From Neisseriales bacterium (GTDB lineage Bacteria > Pseudomonadota > Gammaproteobacteria > Burkholderiales > UBA11063), in assembly GCA_008017145.1 (NCBI GenBank), contig SSGY01000173.1, positions 1 through 8,816 of the forward strand: a stretch of 8,816 bases of DNA, written 5' to 3'. Made by a program: the position numbers and the translations under genes. This document shows, piece by piece, positions 5,861 to 8,816 of the stretch. How positions within the stretch are numbered: the first letter of the stretch is position 1; each line of letters opens with the position of its first letter. The notes beneath the pieces were generated by a model. It saw only the letters and a program-made list of their open reading frames with translations, was not told where the DNA came from and searched no databases.

Positions 5861-5890
5861 ATTATAGCAGCAATTTAAAGAAAATAACAA
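5861..5890 (-). promoter_or_regulatory. Sigma-70 promoter of the riboswitch-MFS unit
   Basis: On the minus strand: -35 TTGTTA (5890-5885), 18-base spacer, -10 TATAAT (5866-5861) preceded by TGC (extended -10). The start site would fall near 5854, right at the aptamer. Confidence 0.75.
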
Positions 5891-5902
5891 TTTTTTGCTA
5901 TA

Positions 5903-5923
5903 ACCATAGATACATCTAATGGT
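5903..5923. promoter_or_regulatory. Imperfect dyad between divergent promoters, candidate operator
   Basis: ACCAT-AGAT-AC-ATCT-A-ATGGT: both half-site pairs are complementary, with a one-base offset. It lies between the -35 boxes of the MFS-unit promoter (5885-5890) and the rightward promoter (5934-5939). The neighbouring winged-helix-like protein is a natural candidate to bind it; that is inference. Confidence 0.4.
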
Positions 5924-5933
5924 GCACTGCTAG

Positions 5934-5962
5934 GTGACGGGTAGATGTTGGGCTGGTATAAT
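5934..5962 (+). promoter_or_regulatory. Extended -10 promoter for the winged-helix-like gene
   Basis: GTGACG (5934-5939), 17-base spacer, TATAAT (5957-5962) preceded by TGG, which gives an extended -10. The ATG at 5982 lies 19 bases beyond the -10. Confidence 0.7.
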
Positions 5963-5981
5963 CTGATTTTTGGAGGTGGAT

Positions 5982-6284
5982 ATGAGTGATGTAAATAACT
6001 TTGATATTATAATAGAAGCGCTTACCATTTTGAATGATGATCACAATATAAGATCTCATGGAATCACGAAAGATGATTTGTATTGTAGACTTAGTTGTAA
6101 GGATAAAATTAACTCAGATATTTTATCAAAATTACTTGACGCTATAAGAGATCTAAGCAAAGATAAAATAATTGTTGAAGATTCTGGGCGATTAAGATTA
6201 GCAATTCAAGGAGATAATTACGGTCCAAATTTCTTAGAAACACTAAAAAAAATTATTAATTCAAATCTACTAATTACAAAATAA
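5982..6284 (+). CDS. Small winged-helix-like protein, possible regulator
   Basis: 100 residues, soluble, alternating helices and a late strand: FDIIIEALTILND (7-19), GITKDDLYCRL (27-37), SDILSKLLDAIRDLSKDKIIVEDSGRLRLAI (45-75). The pattern of helix, turn, helix, then 'DKIIVEDSGRLRL' resembles a winged-helix DNA-binding module with its beta wing, but no family is recognised. The start is ATG 5982, preceded by a strong GGAGG at 5 bases; the frame is open to TTG 5970, which lies just before that ribosome site and is rejected. The gene has its own extended -10 promoter and the UUCG terminator at 6341-6361, so it is a single-gene unit. It is divergent from the fluoride riboswitch-MFS unit, with a dyad between the promoters, and could repress itself or its neighbour. 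C34 and C39 are too few for a zinc site. Confidence 0.65.
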   Translation: MSDVNNFDIIIEALTILNDDHNIRSHGITKDDLYCRLSCKDKINSDILSKLLDAIRDLSKDKIIVEDSGRLRLAIQGDNYGPNFLETLKKIINSNLLITK

Positions 6285-6340
6285 TCTATTTTATTCGAAA
6301 AACCTGCATCAGAGATATCTTAACCTCTAATGACCATCGG

Positions 6341-6361
6341 ACCACCTTCGGGTGGTTTTTT
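6341..6361 (+). terminator. Strong intrinsic terminator with UUCG loop
   Basis: ACCACC (6341-6346), TTCG tetraloop, GGTGGT (6351-6356), then a six-T run. It ends 2 bases before the next -35 box, insulating the following promoter. Confidence 0.92.
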
Positions 6362-6362
6362 A

Positions 6363-6392
6363 TTGACACATAAAGCCTTCATGGGTTAGAAT
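6363..6392 (+). promoter_or_regulatory. TTGACA-N18-TAGAAT promoter giving a leaderless message
   Basis: TTGACA (6363-6368), 18-base spacer, TAGAAT (6387-6392). The ATG of the next gene starts at 6400, 8 bases after the -10, where the start site itself should be. No ribosome site precedes that ATG. Confidence 0.8.
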
Positions 6393-6399
6393 ACCATCT

Positions 6400-6633
6400 A
6401 TGAAATTAATTAAAATCCAATTCACTAGCGATATAGCAAAGGCATTGTCTGAGAGGACTAATGTTCTATCGTGGGCTATGGGTGGAATAAACTACTTAGG
6501 GTTAGATTTGTCTGGTACCATTAAAGCTATAGTTATTATTGGCGGATGGGTTGCATTACAGTATGTATCACTAGTTTTTCTGCGTGCTAGCGGCATTTTA
6601 AAAGAAGAGGAATCACATCATGGGAACATTTAG
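6400..6633 (+). CDS. 77-aa single-pass membrane protein, phage accessory type
   Basis: The first 39 residues are amphipathic (MKLIKIQFTSDIAKALSERT...), followed by one membrane segment at about 40-62 (GTIKAIVIIGGWVALQYVSLVFL) and a short charged tail ending EEESHHGNI. No family is recognised. No Shine-Dalgarno sequence precedes ATG 6400, and the promoter geometry places the RNA start at or next to this ATG, so translation is probably leaderless. The 3' end overlaps the next gene by 14 bases. Phage holins, superinfection-exclusion proteins and similar small membrane proteins look like this, but nothing in the sequence picks between them. It lies in a short two-gene unit closed by the terminator at 6732-6758. 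Confidence 0.7.
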   Translation: MKLIKIQFTSDIAKALSERTNVLSWAMGGINYLGLDLSGTIKAIVIIGGWVALQYVSLVFLRASGILKEEESHHGNI

Positions 6634-6724
6634 TTTATTGCTAATGAATGCAATTATTATTGCTGGTGCTGCTTATGTTGCTTATTTAGCGGTGAAAAGC
6701 ACGAAGCATCGGCATAAACACTAA
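6620..6724 (+). CDS. 34-aa membrane peptide overlapping the previous gene
   Basis: ATG 6620 is preceded by GAGG (6607-6610) at 9 bases, inside the end of the upstream gene; TAA is at 6722-6724. The sequence MGTFSLLLMNAIIIAGAAYV continues to AYLAV and then a strongly basic, histidine-rich tail (KSTKHRHKH). It is a single membrane helix with a positive C-terminus, so an N-out orientation is expected. The 14-base overlap implies translational coupling with the 77-aa protein and suggests the two act together, for example as a holin-type or membrane-guard pair; this is inference. The terminator begins 7 bases after the stop. Confidence 0.6.
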   Translation: MGTFSLLLMNAIIIAGAAYVAYLAVKSTKHRHKH

Positions 6725-6731
6725 TTAGACG

Positions 6732-6758
6732 AGACCAAGTTTTTACTTGGTCTTTTTT
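6732..6758 (+). terminator. Strong intrinsic terminator
   Basis: AGACCAAGT (6732-6740), TTTT loop, ACTTGGTCT (6745-6753), then a T-run to 6758. It closes the two-gene membrane unit directly before the next promoter. Confidence 0.93.
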
Positions 6759-6759
6759 A

Positions 6760-6789
6760 TTGACATGATGAGCTATGTTGCGATAGAAT
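6760..6789 (+). promoter_or_regulatory. TTGACA-N18-TAGAAT promoter for a short RNA
   Basis: TTGACA (6760-6765), 18-base spacer, TAGAAT (6784-6789), start near 6796. Its first 26 bases are nearly identical to the block at 2954-2979. An inverted repeat, TACCGCTTAT (6789-6798) with ATAAGCGGTA (6830-6839), begins at the -10 box, so it may act as an operator as well as in RNA. Confidence 0.8.
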
Positions 6790-6796
6790 ACCGCTT

Positions 6797-6869
6797 ATGG
6801 AGAAATCCTGAGGATGTCGTAGTCCTTGTATAAGCGGTAGCAGCCTACACCGCAAACGTGGCTTTTTTT
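6797..6869 (+). ncRNA. Short structured RNA ending in a terminator
   Basis: There is no coding frame with a ribosome site between the promoter (6760-6789) and a T7 terminator. The sequence folds into GGA-GAAA-TCC (a GNRA-capped hairpin, 6799-6808) and AGGA-TGTCGTAG-TCCT (6811-6826). Then GCGGT (6834-6838) can pair with ACCGC (6849-6853) or, if RNA starts early enough, with ACCGC at 6790-6794. The terminator is AGCC (6842-6845) with GGCT (6860-6863), plus AC/GT inside, and Ts 6863-6869. The GCGGT/ACCGC pairing overlaps the terminator stem, so the RNA could switch between stopping and reading through into the antirepressor leader. Phage P22 controls its antirepressor ant with the sar small RNA, which makes a regulatory role plausible. 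Family not recognised. Confidence 0.55.
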
Positions 6870-6875
6870 ATTTCT

Positions 6876-6987
6876 ACACCCCAAATCATCGGTGTAAATC
6901 GATGGGTTGGAGGGCGACGAATATATTGAATAAGTCCAGCCGTCTTATACCGGCTTACGAACCTCCAGCTCTACCCTCGTAAGGTAG
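6876..6987 (+). promoter_or_regulatory. Highly structured leader upstream of the antirepressor gene
   Basis: Four helices can be drawn. CCAAATCATCG (6881-6891) pairs with CGATGGGTTGG (6900-6910), with one mismatch and one wobble. TGGAGG (6908-6913) pairs with CCTCCA (6962-6967) and encloses AGCCG/CGGCT (6938-6942/6951-6955). CTACC (6971-6975) pairs with GGTAG (6983-6987). The first two overlap at 6908-6910 and compete. ACACC/GGTGT (6876-6880/6891-6895) is a further alternative to the first. AAATCATC at 6883-6890 is repeated exactly at 7013-7020, just before the start codon, so GATGGGTT (6901-6908) could pair with either copy. Confidence 0.55.
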
Positions 6988-7020
6988 TTAAATTTCGTAA
7001 AATTAGTATAGGAAATCATC

Positions 7021-8169
7021 ATGTCAACACAAATCAATGCTGCTGATGTCATTAATATTCACATCAATCAAAATCGTATCCGGGTTATTCCAACTCAAAA
7101 ACTAATTTCTTGTAATGTTTTAAATCTGGTTAATAATTGGACAACGCTTAGAAATGTTCAAAATTTTCGAATATACCATATAGACGACGGCTCAGGTTGT
7201 GCAATGTACACGTTTGACTTTGTTAAGCAAGCGTTTCAAATTAAAAACGAACAATTACCAACAGAATTACATCAATTTTTTTACCCTGTTACCATTACCA
7301 AAACTACTAAACATGATGATTCAAAAGAGAAGAACGTCGTGACTAAACAATTAATAACTGAAAACCAAAGCCATAAATTCCATAGTGATTTATTTGGTGA
7401 TTTAACTGTGTTAACCCATGATGATGGTAGTTTATGGTTTATTGGTAAAGAGGTAGCTGAGAAACTAGGCTACGCAGATACAGATCAAGCAATTAGAACA
7501 CATTGCAAGGGAAGTATAAGCTACCCCGTGAATTTAACGGGTCAGGTACGTAACATTAAAATCATTCCAGAACGCGATGTTTACCGCCTAGTAATGCGTT
7601 CTAAATTACCAACCGCAGAAAAGTTTGAGGAATTTGTAGTTAGTGAAGTTTTACCGTCAATTCGTAAAACTGGTAGCTATGGACAGGTTGCTGCTCCAGT
7701 AGCTACTCAAGCAGTTGAGCTATCGCGTAAGGATTTATTGTTGTTGGCACTTAAATCCGAAGAAGAAAAAGAGTCGTTGCAGCGCAATTATGATCTATTA
7801 GGCACTGAACTTAGTCAAGCAATTAGAGAAAAGTCGCATATTGCTAGCAGTCGTGAAGCTTCAGTAATGGGGAAACTGGCACGTGCTAATGATAAAATCA
7901 AATGGCAAGATGAACAGATTAGCCAACTTGAGGCTAAATTAAGCTCACCTAAGACAGAATACCAATATGCAACGGTACTCGCAGTGCAAAGCCGACTGAA
8001 ACATTTAAAAGTTAGCGGTTTGAAGTTAACCTATTATTGTAATCGTAATGGTCTGGTGATGAAAGATATTCCAGATGACAGATTTGGCGTGGTACATTCC
8101 TATCCAGCGCAGGCATGGAAAGAGGTGTATCAGATTGATATTAATGCAGTTTTAAATAAGGTGGCATAA
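7021..8169 (+). CDS. Phage Bro-N antirepressor with an extra N-terminal domain
   Basis: 382 residues, start ATG 7021 behind AGGA (7010-7013) at 7 bases. Residues about 118-218 are a Bro-N domain: LFGDLTVLTHDDGSLWFIGKEVAEKLGYA (124-152), a central HCKGSISYPV block, IIPERDVYRLVMRSKLPTAEKFEEFVVSEVLPSIRKTGSY (181-220), the usual signature of phage antirepressors and KilA-like regulators. Residues about 236-310 are a long coiled coil. A C-terminal domain at about 311-382 (SRLKHLKVSGLKLTYYCNRNG...AWKEVYQID) is an antirepressor-type DNA or repressor-binding end. The first 105 residues (INIHINQNRIRVIP..., GSGCAMYTFDFVKQAF) form a separate domain not usual in short Bro-N proteins. Antirepressors bind and disable the phage repressor or modify phage gene expression. 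The gene lies behind the structured RNA leader and is coupled to the 40-aa gene one base downstream. Confidence 0.88.
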   Translation: MSTQINAADVINIHINQNRIRVIPTQKLISCNVLNLVNNWTTLRNVQNFRIYHIDDGSGCAMYTFDFVKQAFQIKNEQLPTELHQFFYPVTITKTTKHDDSKEKNVVTKQLITENQSHKFHSDLFGDLTVLTHDDGSLWFIGKEVAEKLGYADTDQAIRTHCKGSISYPVNLTGQVRNIKIIPERDVYRLVMRSKLPTAEKFEEFVVSEVLPSIRKTGSYGQVAAPVATQAVELSRKDLLLLALKSEEEKESLQRNYDLLGTELSQAIREKSHIASSREASVMGKLARANDKIKWQDEQISQLEAKLSSPKTEYQYATVLAVQSRLKHLKVSGLKLTYYCNRNGLVMKDIPDDRFGVVHSYPAQAWKEVYQIDINAVLNKVA

Positions 8170-8170
8170 T

Positions 8171-8293
8171 ATGGCAGAGAAATTTAGTGATTATTTTAAT
8201 GGTAGGATGGTGCGATTTTTGGAACATGAAGATCGGCTGTATGTTGATGCAGATGATTTAGCCCTACTCTTAACAGAGCCAACAAAGCATTAA
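8171..8293 (+). CDS. 40-aa acidic protein coupled to the antirepressor
   Basis: ATG 8171 is one base after the antirepressor stop codon; AAGG (8158-8161) lies 9 bases upstream within the previous gene. The product, MAEKFSDYFNGRMVRFLEHE followed by DRLYVDADDLALLLTEPTKH, is soluble and acidic with no membrane segment. Its end, LYVDADDLALLL, is like the short DNA-bending or helix-turn-helix openings of small phage proteins, but no family can be assigned. The tight spacing suggests it is made with the antirepressor and may modulate it. The stop codon abuts the hairpin at 8296-8313. Confidence 0.65.
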   Translation: MAEKFSDYFNGRMVRFLEHEDRLYVDADDLALLLTEPTKH

Positions 8294-8295
8294 AA

Positions 8296-8313
8296 TAGCC
8301 CCTTACGGGGCTA
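8296..8313. terminator. Bidirectional terminator between convergent small genes
   Basis: TAGCCCC (8296-8302), TTAC, GGGGCTA (8307-8313). On the minus strand it is followed by TTTTAAT, a good T-tail for the 49-aa gene, whose stop codon lies in the stem. On the plus strand the tail (CTTATCT) is weaker but serves the antirepressor unit. Confidence 0.88.
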
Positions 8314-8460
8314 CTTATCTGCATCTGACTTAATGAAGTCTTTGATAGCATTTAATAATGCTGGTGCATTTCTTAGTATCTGCTTGATTAGCAAATATCC
8401 TATCCATGTGTAGAATATTGCCTGTAGTGCTGCTGAATCTCTTATGATTTCCAGAATCAT
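8311..8460 (-). CDS. 49-aa membrane peptide, phage lysis-region type
   Basis: ATG 8460 follows a strong AGGAG at 7 bases; TAG is at 8313-8311 and overlaps the terminator stem. The product begins MILEIIRDSAALQAIFYTWI and ends KDFIKSDADK. It has one membrane helix at about 11-28 (ALQAIFYTWIGYLLIKQI) and a lysine-containing, helical C-terminal tail. An in-frame ATG 30 bases upstream (8490) has a poorly spaced AGGA and is less likely. It lies downstream of the M15 endolysin on the same strand, but the terminator at 8522-8558 separates them. The location suggests a lysis accessory protein or small holin-like peptide; no family is recognised, and a toxin-like membrane peptide is also possible. Confidence 0.65.
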   Translation of the reverse strand: MILEIIRDSAALQAIFYTWIGYLLIKQILRNAPALLNAIKDFIKSDADK

Positions 8461-8521
8461 GACAAAACTCCTATTACTATAAAAATTCATTTATGATATA
8501 ATTCCTTTCTATTTGAATTAA

Positions 8522-8558
8522 AAAACCCCGCATAAGAGCGTCAACTCTGCGGGGTTTT
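8522..8558. terminator. Strong bidirectional terminator after the endolysin gene
   Basis: AAAACCCCGCA (8522-8532) pairs with TGCGGGGTTTT (8548-8558), with an inner GAG/CTC pairing (8536-8538/8545-8547). Minus-strand reading ends in GGGGTTTTTT, which closes the late transcript 17 bases after the endolysin stop codon. Confidence 0.93.
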
Positions 8559-8575
8559 GTGTTTTGCAAATTTAT

Positions 8576-8816
8576 CTAAATCATCTTGCCAGCCTTAAAA
8601 TCTACCAATTTCAGCCCACCAGTAAACTGACAGTGTGCCAGTTCTTTGAAAGATTGCCAACGCCCTGCCCATTCAAGTCCAACGCTTTCAGCAATCTCAC
8701 CACATTTAGTAAATAACTTGGTATCATTCCACGGGATTTGTCCATTAATTACCGGAGCAAAGTCAAACGCTACACGGTAATTATGAAAAGATTCACCAGC
8801 TTTGGCATTGGTTACA
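8576..8816 (-). CDS. M15-family phage endolysin, C-terminal part (partial)
   Basis: The frame enters from the right edge of the window and ends at TAG 8578-8576; 79 residues are visible, so the 5' end is missing. The sequence contains the two metal-binding blocks of M15 (VanY / L-alanyl-D-glutamate peptidase) enzymes: VTNAKAGESFHNYRVAFDF, with Zn ligands His and Asp in the S-x-H...D pattern, and WAGRWQSFKELAHCQFTGGL, where the conserved acid and last His (usually D/E-x-PH-x-Q) appear as E-L-A-H. These enzymes cut the peptide bridges of peptidoglycan at the end of lytic growth. The usual G of HNYG-A-D is Arg here (HNYRVAFD), a minor departure. As the last visible late gene, reading toward the attachment site, it marks the lysis end of a prophage extending beyond the window. 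Confidence 0.88.
   Translation of the reverse strand, partial: VTNAKAGESFHNYRVAFDFAPVINGQIPWNDTKLFTKCGEIAESVGLEWAGRWQSFKELAHCQFTGGLKLVDFKAGKMI

Noticed and set aside
6799..6826. Hammerhead ribozyme core (GAAA, CTGAGGA and GTC occur close together)
   Set aside because: The order GAAA, CUGANGA, GUC is not a circular permutation of the hammerhead core, and CTGAGGA is better explained by simple hairpins.
6901..6990. tRNA-like sequence on the minus strand (GGTAGAGC followed by GGTTCGTA)
   Set aside because: Spacing between D-arm-like and T-arm-like motifs is too short, and no acceptor stem or anticodon arm can be built.
1..8816. CRISPR array, transposase or insertion sequence
   Set aside because: No regularly spaced repeats, no transposase frame and no paired terminal inverted repeats flanking a gene were seen.

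Overview
The window is an AT-rich stretch of a proteobacterial genome with two parts, joined at what looks like a phage attachment site. The organism cannot be named from the sequence. The elongation factor P (1217-1792) resembles alphaproteobacterial EF-P. The right-hand genes (Bro-N antirepressor, M15 endolysin, tiny promoter-led membrane genes) resemble prophages of low-GC Proteobacteria.

Left part (1-3193): the end of a small gene resembling the T4 DsbA DNA-binding protein, a GT2 glycosyltransferase with no conventional start codon, an EF-P whose functional loop lacks the usual Lys/Arg, a hairpin-rich intergenic stretch, and a secreted trypsin-fold protein (minus strand) that has lost two of its three catalytic residues.

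Junction (about 2950-3400): a degenerate phage-type promoter, a pair of 8-bp direct repeats one helical turn apart, and a 20-nt piece matching the 3' end of a tRNA with its CCA, read on the minus strand. The rest of the tRNA is absent on the right, so the inserted DNA should lie to the right of 3213.

Right part (3214-8816): a probable prophage end. Next to the attachment site are a 53-aa phage-type gene and two convergent transporter genes, a TSUP (TauE/SafE-like) protein and an MFS transporter. The MFS gene has a convincing fluoride (crcB-type) riboswitch in its leader, with its own promoter just upstream. A small winged-helix-like gene is divergent from it, and an imperfect dyad lies between the two promoters. 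Then come self-contained units using TTGACA-N18-TAGAAT promoters: two overlapping tiny membrane proteins, probably made from a leaderless message, and a short structured RNA ending in a terminator. A highly structured leader precedes a Bro-N antirepressor and a coupled 40-aa gene. On the minus strand are a 49-aa membrane peptide and the C-terminal part of an M15 endolysin, which would be the end of the phage late region lying beyond the window.

The most interesting reading is that the prophage carries a fluoride-responsive transporter module as lysogenic cargo between its lysis end and its attachment site. The antirepressor sits behind an RNA-rich control region.
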